Below, piece by piece: positions 44,062 to 54,180 of a DNA stretch of 64,000 nucleotides. A program made the position numbers and the translations under genes. Under the pieces are notes generated by a model. It was not told where the DNA came from, did not search any database, and saw nothing but the letters and a program-made list of their open reading frames with translations. The DNA is taken from assembly GCA_947652605.1 (NCBI GenBank), contig CANTFG010000253.1, forward strand, positions 16,129 to 80,128, in the 5' to 3' direction. This DNA comes from Elmis aenea. Its lineage: Eukaryota; Arthropoda; Insecta; Coleoptera; Elmidae. How positions within the stretch are numbered: position 1 is the first letter of the stretch; each line of letters opens with the position of its first letter.

Positions 44062-44690
44062 TTAATCAAATTCTAGCGACAACGTATTGTGACCCTCCCT
44101 TGTAACGAAAACGTTAAACGAAATTAACTGATATTTTTTTAAGAACGAATACGCAGCATTCTTGGTGTTATTTGCTGAAACGCATTTTGAATTCTTAACT
44201 TCATGTCCTCTCGAGTTGTTGTATACCATGTTATTAATTGTACCCCACAAGAAAAAATCCAAGCAAGTCAGGTCCGGTGATCTGGGTGACCAGTTTACTG
44301 GACCTGCTCTTCCAATCCACCGATTTGGAAACTGATTATTTAAAAACTGTCTCACTTTTAAACTATAGAAAGAAGCTGCACCTTCATGTTGAAACCATAA
44401 ATTTGCAATTAAATTCTGAGGGACGTTCTCTAACAATCTTAATAGTTTTTTAAAAAATTAAGTAAGAGTCGCCATTAATATATTGATCAAAAAAATTTGG
44501 TCCAATAACGTGGCTCTCTGAAATTGCACCCCAAAAATTCTTTGACCATTAATGCTGTAGCTACAGTTCTTAAAATATATGGATTTTTAGTGGCATAATA
44601 ATGGAAATTGTGCCAATTAACTGCTCTGGTTAACAGTTCCTACAAATTGTTTTGAATTTTCAATGGCTACTACCGATATTACCCCTATAC
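44062..44690 (-). pseudogene. Mariner-like (DD41D-type) transposase, catalytic domain remnant with altered Asp
   Basis: Minus strand: FWGAISESHVIGPNFFDQYI (about 44480-44560), then after a frame change WFQHEGAASFYSLKVRQFL, FPNRWIGRAGPVNW and RSPDLTCLDFFLWGTI, ending LSLEFD at 44062. The second catalytic position is Glu (HEGA) where the family has Asp (QDGA/HDGA). The third Asp (LDFF) is present with 41 residues between, the DD41D spacing. The first Asp lies in the decayed region beyond 44560. The N-terminal half is absent. Confidence 0.82.
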
Positions 44691-45107
44691 TTAATATACT
44701 CATTTGATAGAGATTTTTTTTCTCGTTTCAATGATTAGTTCACCTTAAAAATTAAGTTTATGCTAGGAGGCCGGAGAATATCGAAAATGTAAAAGATCGT
44801 ATTAGAGAAATTATACCTGAAATAGTTGGGACTGTTATAAACGGCTTTTAAAACCGAGTTTATCATCGCCAAGCTGTAAATGGTTCACAGTTTGAACGCT
44901 TATTCTAGATTTTTTTAAGTTCTTATGATGTTTTTGTTAGAAATACCTAAATACTAATCAATTAAAATAATTTTTGAGTTTTTCTCAAAAAGTTGCTTAA
45001 GTAATGATACTAAAGTTTTGCATCATTGTCATTTAAAAAAAAATTAATTGTTGTTCATTGCGCTTTTGTTATTCGAAAAGAAAAATATTTTGTCTTATGG
45101 TGGAAAA
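44691..45107. other. Unassigned, foldback-arm-like phrases
   Basis: No ends identified. ATTACCCCTATACTTAATAT near 44678 recalls foldback arms. Confidence 0.3.
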
Positions 45108-45735
45108 TTAACCTCATAAGTGGACACAGCCTCTGCGCGCGAGGTCTTGCACAGCGACACGTACTCTAGACCGCTAGCGAGTATTTACGTCATTACCATT
45201 GCATAAAAAAATCTCGTACGTTCATTGTATTGAAAATATGAATTAAAAAATTAATAAAACGTAAGAATTATTTAAAATTTTACTTTTTTTTTGTGTGTAC
45301 AACATATTATATCACGCTACAATGCATAATTAATTATCCATTTGGCATGTTTTTAAAAATATTACAAAACCGTACAAAGTTTTCAAAAATTTAATTTTTG
45401 GTATGAAAATCTTTAAAGCAAGATTCAGGGCAAAGGCCCGTGCTGCAAATTGCACACCAATAACGACTTTTTTTTCTTATTCTTTTTTTGAAGCACAGAA
45501 CACATAGTAAATATCGGCAAATGGTGCTGGAAACGGTTTCGAACAAACTAAATTAATAGTTGACGTCATAAAGTGATCCTATATTATGTAATGACCGAAG
45601 CAAAGAAAGCGTACATTTTCGTCAAATACAATAAGATATACACAATTTTACTCAAAGCGAATAAGTACGGCATAGTCGCTATTCATGACCAAGGCCGAAG
45701 ACGATTATATTCGGCATAACAGCTTAAGAGGTTAA
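45108..45735. mobile_element. Internally deleted piggyBac-like element
   Basis: TTAACCTCATAAGTGG at the left and CAGCTTAAGAGGTTAA at the right, each including the TTAA target (45108-45111, 45732-45735). The ends agree at nine of twelve positions after TTAA. The transposase 3' end lies inside on the minus strand. Confidence 0.75.
45405..45520 (-). pseudogene. piggyBac transposase C-terminal zinc-binding tail
   Basis: Reads RYLLCVLCFKKRIRKKSRYW, then CAICSTGLCPESCFKDFH. The Cys pattern C-x2-C, C-x2-C, L-C-x3-C-F, with a closing His, is the cysteine-rich DNA-binding tail of piggyBac transposases (and PGBD proteins). All cysteines needed appear present. The catalytic domain has been deleted from this copy. 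Confidence 0.82.
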
Positions 45736-46919
45736 GTACCAAATAACTTTTATTCAAACAGTTTTCCCTAAAGTGGATATTTACTGAGATATATAGCATA
45801 TTCCATACCTTTTGGACGCACTCTATAAGTAAAATATACCTACATACATTATATTTTATGTTTGGAAATGCGGTAATTATAATTTAAGTCCTTTTCAAAT
45901 TTTCGGGGAGGTCTATCCCGCTAATCCCCCTTTTGCGTACGCCACTGGTTGATATTACGTGAATTCAGTGTAACATATTTGATTGTGTACAACTTTATTT
46001 AGGAATTTTGTTGGGGTGAAAACAGGAATCAGTTTTGTTTAGATAATTTAGTTTTGGAGGGGCACAGTCAGTAACAACAATATTTAAGTTCGAGGAAGGC
46101 ATTGTGTTTATACACGCGGGGGACAGTTAAACCAAATAATAAAACAAAATCTTGTGGAACATAATTTACGAATTACTGAATTTGGTTAAAAAAGTTTTAT
46201 AAATTTAAAAATAAAAAACCTATTAAAGTTTAGTTTTTTTTTAGCAAGATTCGTGCCCAACGCTATGCATGGAACCCATAAATGTTGGCCAGTGTAGTAC
46301 ATACCTACATATATCATTACCGCCGAGAATGTATCACATTAAAGTGCAAATGAGATAAATTAAGATGCTCCGCCACTATAAATTCCCGTCAACATTTGTA
46401 TGCAAGTGAAACATAAATTTCCGCTCTGTGTTTGTATATTGTTTGTCATTACTGGTATGAATTATTTGTACAGTGTTGTAAATACATAATGAATTACTTT
46501 GTCTTTACGCAACAAGACCGAAAAGTGGCAATTTACTGAAAGAACCTGATACTAAACCGCAAAAAAAATGCAAATAGGTATACAGTGGAGAATGAAAAAG
46601 AGAAATAATCTGAAATTTTGGTTATAGTCATAATCAGGGCCTTTCAGAGTAAATGCAAGGCCCGGCGCAAACAATGTTTTTGAGGCCCTTCAACATTAAA
46701 AACTATAAGGGAAAATATAAAATGTTAATGGTCGTTCGATGATATACAGAGATGCGCTAAAGTATGGAAACAGACAAATATCTCTAGAACACTATTGCAG
46801 ATATAACAATGAAATTTTGTATCTGAGTTATGGTATTTTTCGGATTCGATGAAAATATTAAGGTTGCAATACGACTTCCGGTTCAACCGGAAATGGACTA
46901 AAACTTTGAGATTTTAAAT
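45736..46919. other. Unassigned, with fragments of element ends
   Basis: GAATGAAAAAGAGAAATAAT near 46591 followed by TGAAATTTTGGTTATAGTC matches about 57977-58022, so this is a fragment of that TACAGGGTGATTG element. CAGGGCCTTTCAGAG at 46636 is a hAT-type end without a visible partner. No gene. Confidence 0.35.
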
Positions 46920-47310
46920 AGAACACCCTGTATATTTTGACCCTTTCGGATTCCTCTTAATATTTACTTTAAAAAATGTAAAAGGTTATGTGGGTCTTAA
47001 GTCAACCGTTTTCGTACATTTTTGTGAAAATTTTGAGCGATACAGCGCTTTCAATTTTTTCTAACATTAAAGTTATTTAAAAAGGCAGTAGAATTTCGTT
47101 TAAGAACAATTGATTATTTAACACTTTGCACTAGCTACATTTTTAAAATATTATAGTGTTTTTTACACTAGGTCAAACTTGTGAAACTTTAAACATCGAT
47201 AAGTCGATTTTCTTAAATACAACCCACTATTTGTTTTTACACAGTCTTGTAGAAAATTTGATTGTCTTTCAAAAACATTTAGCAAGTTTTAAACCTAAAA
47301 CTAATAATTA
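46920..47310. repeat. Fragment of the TACAGGGTGAGTCACGAC foldback arm
   Basis: Begins at the inner terminus AACACCCTGTATATTTT and follows 23030-23420 in the same direction (GTGGGTCTTAAGTCAACCGT, CTAGGTCAAACTTGTGAAAC, TTAAACATCGATAA), with extensive divergence. Confidence 0.7.
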
Positions 47311-47364
47311 TAAATAAAAACAATTACATTTCCAAACAAAATTTGTGATATAATGATAGTATGC

Positions 47365-47446
47365 GGTGAAAAATTGTGGCGGCGAAGAATTGTGGGCAGA
47401 GAATTGTGGGTTAAGAATTGTGGTCGAAGAAATGTGGGCGAAGAAT
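47365..47446 (+). repeat. 14-15 bp minisatellite (GAAGAATTGTGGGCG), left part
   Basis: Five to six units. The array is cut at 47446 by a TIR element and continues at 48769. Confidence 0.75.
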
Positions 47447-47617
47447 GGGCGTTTACACAAAAAAATAAAACTTGATAAAATATTTTTTAAATGATAATCT
47501 GATCTATAAAGTTTATTCTCAACCACCAAAAATTTAAAAAAAATCGTCCAGTTCCGAGAAATAAATTTTTAAAATGCCCTTTATATTTCAAATTCTGAAA
47601 CGCGCTGTGATTGGCCG

Positions 47618-47625
47618 TGACGTCA
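47618..47625. promoter_or_regulatory. CRE palindrome next to an inverted CCAAT
   Basis: TGATTGGCCGTGACGTCAC: ATTGG (47610-47614) lies three bases before TGACGTCA. A second TGACGTCA is at 48591-48598. Binding is not shown; the spacing is promoter-like. Confidence 0.3.
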
Positions 47626-48503
47626 CTCCCCGCACAGTCCATGTGCAGCGGACTAGTTCCTATGCATCGCATAATGACAAGTTGTTATATATTTTAATAT
47701 AATATGTTTTTTCTTTTATTAACTATGTATATTATTGCAATGTACGTAAATTATTATTGTGACAAGTTCTACACCTTTTTTTTGGGATATTCAGAACAAA
47801 TAAAGATTATTATTATCATTATGTTAGGCGCGAAGCGGGCGACGAAGACGCCGCAGGGGCGTACTTTGGCCGTCGATTGTAAATAATAAACGTAATCGAA
47901 CAACAATTACAATTTATTATAATGAATAAAATACAAACAGTACTGCCTTTTAACAGTATTAGCAAAAGAATGATCTCAAGCCAACCCCGAGACCCCTCAG
48001 GGTGGCTTCACAACATATCTTAAGTGTTTTTAACATAAACAAATATGACATTCCTGGACCAGGCATATTTGTGTTCAAATAATCTTTACGTATACAGTAT
48101 TGCTAGAGGTTTTAACTAGTTGTTAGTTTAGTGTATATTTCATTATAAAACAAAGCAACTAAGTAAGTAAATTAATTATTTTGTAGAAATAATTCGATAT
48201 TACTAAGGTCATTTAACAGGTGAAAATATGAACAAAAAGAATGTTTCAGTTTATTGTTTAATAATAGGTAATTGTAAACATTAAAAAAATGTATCTACTA
48301 CTCTTTTAGTCATAGCTATATCTAAAAAACTTGCAAAATTAATCTTAAATTCGAGGTAAATAAAATATGGGCTATGCTATATATAATAGTAGATAATTGA
48401 TAAAGTTGGTTTCTCCTGTTGTTTGATTATAGGTTAAATAAACGAAAATTGCTGGTTTTCAAACAGGTTTATTCGTTGCAAATTCTTTTTTTAAAAAAGA
48501 TCC

Positions 48504-48542
48504 GACATGTTTCGCCGAAGTTATTTTATCGGCATCCTCAGG
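48504..48542 (-). ncRNA. Hammerhead-ribozyme-like motif
   Basis: Minus strand: CTGAGGA (fits the CTGANGA box), T, stem GCCGA, loop TAAAATAACT, stem TCGGC, GAAA, then CATGTC ending in a GTC cleavage-type triplet. All invariant boxes of a minimal hammerhead are present; the extra T before the stem and the very short stem III (palindromic ACATGT) make self-cleavage uncertain. Confidence 0.45.
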
Positions 48543-48768
48543 GCTAAAAATTATATATATATATCCTCATCGAGGAGTACGTACGGAGTGTGACGTCATT
48601 TCTCGTGCGCATCGTTCAAGCCGTTTACGGCGCAACTTGCCGCGGGAAAACTTTAATCGTTAATAATAAATAAACGAAGTTGATTTAAACAATTTTAACT
48701 TCACATATGATATTCTGAACACCAAATCTATCAAATTCTGAAGAAATTAAAAATTAGTGTAAACGCCC

Positions 48769-48825
48769 ATTGTGGAGGTGAAGAATTGTGTAGGCGATGA
48801 AATGTGGGCGTAGAATGTCCCGGAT
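48769..48825 (+). repeat. 14-15 bp minisatellite, right part
   Basis: Continuation of the array at 47365-47446: GTGAAGAATTGTG, GATGAAATGTGGGCG, GTAGAATGTCC. Confidence 0.65.
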
Positions 48826-49060
48826 ACGGAATAGAAGATACCTTGAAGTTCATACTAGAATTTATGCATTCGATACATTACTTACAGGGTGTACAAAATT
48901 AAATTTTCTTTTAATGCAATTTCTGACCACTAAAACTTGTTTTTTTTTCAAATACAGTGCCCACTATGTTTTCATAATCTGTATAAACATTTCCTATAGC
49001 AATAGCAAGCCTTGGAAATTACCGCTGTCTACCTTGAAGAAAATATGGTCCCCGTGAACA
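48826..49060 (+). repeat. TACAGGGTGTACAAAATTAAA element fragment, LINE-free paralogue of 58284-60860
   Basis: The TACAGGGTG terminus is at 48883, with preceding sequence similar to 58300-58354. After it, ACCACTAAAACTTG and GCAAGCCTTGGAAAT match 60673-60865 without the 2.27 kb LINE, so it shows the state before that insertion. Confidence 0.7.
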
Positions 49061-49720
49061 TGGTGACCATATTTTCTTAGAGAAAATAAAGGACAAATGG
49101 AGCCATCGGGCGAAAACCTATTTTTCTAGATTATTTGCTTTGCAGAGTAAGTTTTGAAGAAAGACTTAAACGGACAGAGCAAAAAAAAAATAGAAATGCT
49201 CGTAGCTAGTCGTTATCAAAAAAAAATTAATTAAGGTTTAGCTTTTTGGTCTGTCACTAGCACACGAGAGATAACTTGGACCAAACTACATTGCACACAG
49301 ATAGCTTTAGTATATAAGCACAAAGTTCATAAAAAAATATACGAGTATAACGGGTAAGATGTATTAAATCGAGAGTGCTTCGAACGTTATCTTTACTTAC
49401 GTGTCTTGACTCGAAACTATGCCATAAGTGGCTGTTAGTAGCTCAAACACAGACAAACTTTAATTAAATCGATAACGGGGAAATTTAATTACAATAGGAT
49501 CAGAAGTTTGGGTTGCCATATTCTAGTTTTAGGATTTCTGTTGTTTTAATAATTATGAAACGGAATATCTCCTTCCGTCTTTGTTTAACAAGCAAAACAA
49601 AACAAGTGAAATAGTGGCGTAGTGGGAATTTTTGGGCCCTACGCGAAATTTCAAATAAGACTTTAATATCATTGTTCATACCTTAATGCTGTTTTTAATT
49701 TATAGTATAAAAAATACGTG
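49061..49720. other. Unassigned sequence
   Basis: No recognisable ends or domains. Confidence 0.3.
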
Positions 49721-49848
49721 GTGCTAACCAAAAGTTCCCGAAACTGAAACGTCCAGCTTTTTTTTTGTTTTCACAGCCTACTATGATTTTCTTAAAAAAA
49801 AAAACAACTAAAAAACCTTTGTAACTAAAATAAATACATCAACCCTTA
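49721..49848. repeat. Fragment of the 1.2 kb foldback arm
   Basis: TTTTCACAGCCTACTATGAT, AAAAACCTTTGTAACT and ACATCAACCCTTATA match arm sequence of 10619-11848. Cut at the TA where the next element sits. Confidence 0.75.
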
Positions 49849-50615
49849 TACAGCGTCATTCAAAAAGTCTGCAACAAATGGGAAATATTTTTATTATTGA
49901 TTTCACAGAAAATTTTATTCTTGATAAGAGTTGATGCAATTTTAAGATAAAAAAAAGTTCGATAAAAGGTCAAAGCACACTAAATTTAAACGATTTCTGA
50001 AATATTCGCGAGAGAAAGTGCCCTTATTTTAAGAGATGCAAAAAAAAATTATAGGAAAAAGTTATTTAGAATCTCATAATAAGGTTAGTTTTAAATTTTG
50101 ATGGTCAAATTCCAATTTTTAGTTTTTAAGAAATTTTAACATTCAAAAAGTCTGCAACAAATGGAAAAGTTTTTTATTATTGATTTCTCAGAAAATTTTA
50201 TTCTCGATAAAAGTTTATGCATGGCCTAAAACTAAGAGGTAAAAAAGTTTAATAAAAAGTCATAGGACACTAGATTTTAGCGATTTTTGAAATATTCGCA
50301 AAAGTAAATGCTTAAAATTTCTTAATAAATAAAAATTGGAATATAACCGTCAAAATTTATACTTAGCCTTATTTTGAGATTCTAAAAACTTTTTCCTATA
50401 CAATTTTTTTGCATCTCTTAAAATAAGGGCACTTTACTCTAGTGAATATTTCAAAAATTACTGAAATCTTGTGTCCTATGACTTTTTGTCGAACTTTTTT
50501 TTCTCTTAAAATTAGTCTTAGGCTATGCACCAACTTTTATCAAGAATGAAATTTTCTGAGAAATCAATAATACAAAACTTTTCCATTTGTTGCAGACTTT
50601 TTGAATGACGCTGTA
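49849..50615. repeat. TA-flanked TACAGCGTCATTC foldback, copy 1
   Basis: Ends TACAGCGTCATTCAAAAAGT and its inverse finishing at 50615. The subterminal phrase AAAAAGTCTGCAACAAATGG is repeated internally near 50145, so the element is a set of direct and inverted copies of one module. Related copies at 54304-55366 and 56010-56906. Confidence 0.82.
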
Positions 50616-50621
50616 GACGGA

Positions 50622-52372
50622 CAGGGACGGCTCTAGGGTAGTCGGCGCCCTGCTGCGAAGTACTCTTATAGCGCCCCCCCCCCCCTATATATATTTAAAG
50701 ACAAAAGTGGCTAATTTTCGGGCAATAAAAATAATAAAAATATAATATTGTTATTAATAAATTAATTTAATATAAATCTTTATAGAGTACCTATGTAATG
50801 GAACTAATTACATAAAACACTACATAAGTAGGTACTAAGTAGTATACTTAAAATTAAAAACAAAACGGATTTACTCTTATTATAAATTCTTAAATTCTTA
50901 ACAAAATAAAATTTATAAGCAAACATAATATTAAAATTTTACTTTTCTGGCTTTTATGCTAGCAAATTTATCAATAATTTCTTTATTTATTTATAAAAAA
51001 TTCGTAGAACAATGGTTACATCTTCAAATACACACTCCAAATTGTTGGCACAAACAAAATTTAATATGTCAATTGTATCTGAATAAGTATTAAGATCTAC
51101 AAAGTCACCAAAAAACCTTTAATTCATCAAATAATTCTAATGCACTTATATCCTTGTCTGTACCATCCGTAAGCATACTTCCGATATCGTTACAATGTTT
51201 TCTAAAAATTTCTTTGTCCATATTTTTTATCTCTTTGATATCGTAAAAAAATTAAAATTATCATTGTGATTTTTAAGTTGGCTAAATCTTTCTTCTAAAG
51301 AGTTCAGTACTGTAGTATTTAAAATAACATTGAAAAAAAGATATTTTAAATTTATCTTTAGTACCAATCGGTGTTTCATCGGCAGATTCTTAACTAAATT
51401 GTTTCTTTATATTCCGTCTTCGTACATTTTTTGACGGAATACATTTTGGTGCAATTTCTAACTATGTAGCTAGTTCTTTTGCAGATTCTAAAATTTCATT
51501 AAAACCTTTATCTGTTCTTAATTTCTTTATGAAACATATTAATTCGTCTAATGCAACTAATGCACTTTTTAAATGCTGCTTTAACACCTTGTAACATTTT
51601 ACTTACCACATTTAATCTGTTAAATACTTCATACTATAAAATAGAACAAATAAATTTAAAATTTTTAATTTTTTTAGCTAAACTTTGTGCCTCATGTCGA
51701 CTTTGTAGTCGTTATTATTATTATCAAAAATGTCTATTAATGCGTCGTATATTTTCGTATCTTAATGGTCGCAGTGCTTCAACTTTAGATTCCAATCTAG
51801 TTGCAGATGAAGGTTTTAATGTTAATTATTTTGATAAATTCTTTTTTAAAATGTCCCACCTTTTAGTAGAACTACTAAAAAAAAAATTAAAGTTCTTGAA
51901 TAAAGCCAAAAAAAAACTAATTGTTTCGACATTCATTTTTGCGGCATCATTCACAACTAAATTCAACGAATGCGCAGGCACGGAATAAAGAAAGCCCTGG
52001 GATTTAAATTTTGAATAAGCTTTTGAACTCCTTTATTTTTACCTGTCATATTTGCGCCGTTATCGTAGCCTTGTCCTCTCATATCAGTTATATTTAAATT
52101 GAAATCACAGAGCTTTGCCCACTCTCTGATTAGCCGAGTTCTGTGTTGGCGCGCGGTTCAAATTTAGCCTCATCCATACTGGCACGTGTTTTAAATTTAT
52201 TTTTATACTAGCTTATTTAAAATAAAATTCATTTTGCCATTAAATTTGGTTGACATTTTAAAATTTTAAAAACAGCACACATTTTATTTAAATAAATATT
52301 CTTGTAAGGCGCCCCCTTAAGGGGGCGCCCTGATGCTGTGCATCACTTGCATCATGCCTTGGGCCGGCCCTG
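50622..52372 (-). mobile_element. hAT transposon (CAGGGACGGCTCTAGG) with transposase remnant
   Basis: Ends CAGGGACGGCTCTAGG and GCCTTGGGCCGGCCCTG; 8-bp duplication TAGACGGA at 50614-50621 and 52373-52380. The GC-rich ends carry GGCGCCC repeats and a C-run at 50675. Confidence 0.88.
51380..52200 (-). pseudogene. hAT transposase (zinc-finger MYM/P52rIPK-like group), degenerate
   Basis: Minus strand near 52080-51960: DMRGQGYDNGANMTGKNKGV, then QKLIQNLNPRAFF. The RGQGYDGA.NM.G...GVQ...L.P.A.F...C..H.LNL motif is the signature around the second catalytic Asp of this hAT group (often annotated as zinc finger MYM-type 1-like). Further on, RLESKVEALRPLRYEN and IDIFDNNNDYKVDMR follow the family's order (RW.....AL). 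Multiple frame changes. The forward 145-codon open frame in the same place (51551-51988) is a shadow. Confidence 0.8.
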
Positions 52373-52380
52373 TAGACGGA

Positions 52381-52449
52381 GAACCTACAGAAATACAGAC
52401 AAATATGGTAGAGAAAGCAATAAAAAACATGAAGAATAAGAAAGCAAGT
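52381..52449 (+). pseudogene. RTE-like LINE segment 1
   Basis: Reads GEPTEIQTNMVEKAIKNMK, then NKKAS; this is the region just before the reverse transcriptase fingers (EKAI..MK..KA.GPGGI). It is cut after KAS and resumes at 53770 with RPGGI. Confidence 0.8.
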
Positions 52450-53765
52450 GAGGCGTCAACTTGCAAAACTCTTTACATCCAATTTAGTAAGAAAATTAGA
52501 TAGTGGTGGCGCTGTTGACTTTAAACAGTCTGTCATATGGTTGCTAAATCATAATGCAACAAAACTTATATTTTCCCAGCTCATTTTATACATGAAAACT
52601 GTCTAACGTTGCAAAACTCTTTCAATCCACCATTACTACTACTTCAAAACTCTTTTCATCCATTCTAGAAGTGATTATTACAAAACTCTTTACATCCAGC
52701 GCCATTTTACCCTGTTAGTTATTTTACGGAATCAAAACATCATATATCCTTACCTAATATCTTTTATATTTTGCGCTTTTATTAGTGTTCTGTATTTGAC
52801 AGCCGAAACGCACGTGTTTGTTTTTAAAGACAGTCTACTGTGTTTTTGTGTTTTGTTTAACTAATATTTTGATTATGGAAATTTCTCCAACATCTTCTTT
52901 GATTGAAAAAGGAAGAAAAAAATATTTGCTGAATATGCAACTGTTCTAGAACTGCCCAAGGATTTCACTGTTTTTGATTGGAAGAAAGCAGTTGAATCTT
53001 GCATAAAGCCTCATGGTCAATGGCATTTTCAATTTGCATGGCAAAGCGATTTTTTATTAAAAAACATAAGTCAGGAAGTATAACTATGAAAGGTGAAATC
53101 CATTATAAAAGCAACATTGAAGTATACAAATCTGTTCTGAAAAGAGGAAAGACTGTGGCCAATATCACTCCAGAGGAACTTCCTAACGACGTTCCAGTCA
53201 AACAGTTAAAGCTAATTGATGTTGACAACCTTTTAAAGAAACACTTTGGCGTTGATTGGGAGAAACAATCCAGAAACTGATTTGTCATTTTATAGAAATT
53301 TGATCGATACTTTTCATGAAGAAAATATAAATGAAAATGAAAATCCTGATGAAGAAGAAATATTGTATCCTGAGGATGATGGTCTTAGAATTTAAATTCT
53401 TTCTCCTGTATTACAACTATTTTTTGTACCGTATTTTGGAATTTCAAAAAACTAAAAATAAAAATTTGTAAAATAATTCTAATTTCTTTTAAAAAAGCGA
53501 ACTATGTTCTTTAAATAATGTTTCAAAACTTTTTAAATCCACAGATAGTTTGCAAAACTATCTAAATCCAAAATATATTCTAAAATAACTTTTTCCGCGA
53601 TCATCTTTTTTTTTTCAGTAATTGCCTATCAATTTTTTAATGCCTTCTGCAAACAACTGTGCATTATGAACATACATAGTCAATTATAAATCGACGTATA
53701 GGTTTTTCGCGTTTCCTGTGAAATTAGTTATGGCGGATATAGAAAGTTTTGCAAATTGGCGCCTC
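52450..53765. mobile_element. 1.3 kb unclassified TIR element carrying one novel gene
   Basis: Inverted ends GAGGCGTCAACTTGCAAAAC and GTTTTGCAAATTGGCGCCTC, 19 of 21 matching. 4-bp duplication AAGT at 52446-52449 and 53766-53769; the host LINE frame reads through when it is removed. Six copies of a motif like GCAAAACTCTTTACATCCA lie near 52461, 52609, 52643, 52678, 53522 and 53550, all in one orientation. A gene (52875-53395) fills the middle. It does not match the ends of any other element in the window. Confidence 0.85.
52875..53395 (+). pseudogene. Unknown acidic-tailed protein, frame-broken, carried by the 1.3 kb element
   Basis: Not recognised. Starting at ATG 52875 (MEISPTSSLIEKGRKK), the reading shifts at an A-run near 52916 to EYATVLELPKDFTVFDWKKA and KPHGQWHFQFAWQSDFLL. 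It shifts again at an A-run near 53060 to SGSITMKGEIHYKSNIEVYK, VANITPEELPNDVPVKQLK and LLKKHFGVDWEK, and a last time near 53265 to NPETDLSFYRNLIDTFHE. The end is a very acidic tail with DEEEILYPEDDG and a TAA at 53393. About 170 residues in total. No signal peptide or membrane segment is apparent, and there is no transposase motif. AATAAA-like sequence follows (53457). It lies between the element's subterminal repeat clusters, so it is probably the element's own or captured gene. All frame breaks are in homopolymers, so they could be recent decay or assembly errors. Confidence 0.55.
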
Positions 53766-53769
53766 AAGT

Positions 53770-54180
53770 AGACCAGGTGGAATTGTCACAGAAATGTTAA
53801 AAAACGGTACAAGGAAGCTTAGGAAATAGTAACGCAACTACTGAATAAGTGTATCAATGAAAATAATATTCCAAAAGAATGGAAATTAGGATATAAGTCA
53901 TCTATCCTCAAAAAAGAAGACCCTAGAAAATGTGACACTACAGGGGAATGACGGTAATGTCAACTTTCAGCCGGCTGTATGGTATGTATTGAGGGATTTG
54001 GTTGAAGCGGTATATGCGACATTAGAAGCAGAGGAACAAAGTGGTTTTTGTGCAGGCCGATCATGTATGGACGACTTATTCTGTCTAAAAGAATTAATAG
54101 AGAAGAAAATAAGTACAGGAAAAGATCTACATTTACTTTTCATATATCTCACAAATGCCAACGGTAGCGTGCCTGTCCAG
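53770..54180 (+). pseudogene. RTE-like LINE segment 2 (reverse transcriptase fingers and palm)
   Basis: RPGGIVTEMLKNGTRKLRK at the left, then frame-shifted NNIPKEWKLGYKS-like sequence, then EEQSGFCAGRSCMDDLFCLK, IEKKISTGKDLHLLFIYLTN. The last is the F-[VI]-D-L-x-[KN]-A-[YF]-D palm motif with the first Asp changed to Tyr and the second to Gly or Asn. It is cut at 54180. Confidence 0.8.

Larger units (their letters stand above)
40587..44110. repeat. Foldback of the TACAGGGTGGTCC type, split by two retroelements
   Basis: The left end (ACAGGGTGGTCCAAATTCG at 40590) has a degenerate leading TTA. The segment 40689-41010 is the inverse of about 43815-44110 (GCGATCGCGTTGGCC, AATTGGCCAGTGGCACGTAT, GCACCATTTTACTCGC). 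The arms include the end of the transposase gene, so both strands carry the same C-terminal reading. A Penelope-like pair and a Jockey fragment occupy the centre. Confidence 0.7.
47447..48768. mobile_element. 1.3 kb TIR element (GGGCGTTTACAC) inserted in a minisatellite
   Basis: GGGCGTTTACAC at 47447 and GTGTAAACGCCC ending 48768; with flanks the match is AATGGGCGTTTACAC. The surrounding array reads through as AATT when the element is removed, suggesting a two-base AT target. Inside are the 3' end of a CR1/Jockey-like LINE (AATAAAGATTATTATTATCA at 47797-47817), a GC-rich patch (47826-47870), a hammerhead-like motif (48504-48542) and two TGACGTCA sites. No transposase seen. Confidence 0.65.

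Noticed and set aside
51551..51988. 145-codon plus-strand frame
   Set aside because: It lies antisense to the recognisable hAT transposase remnant.
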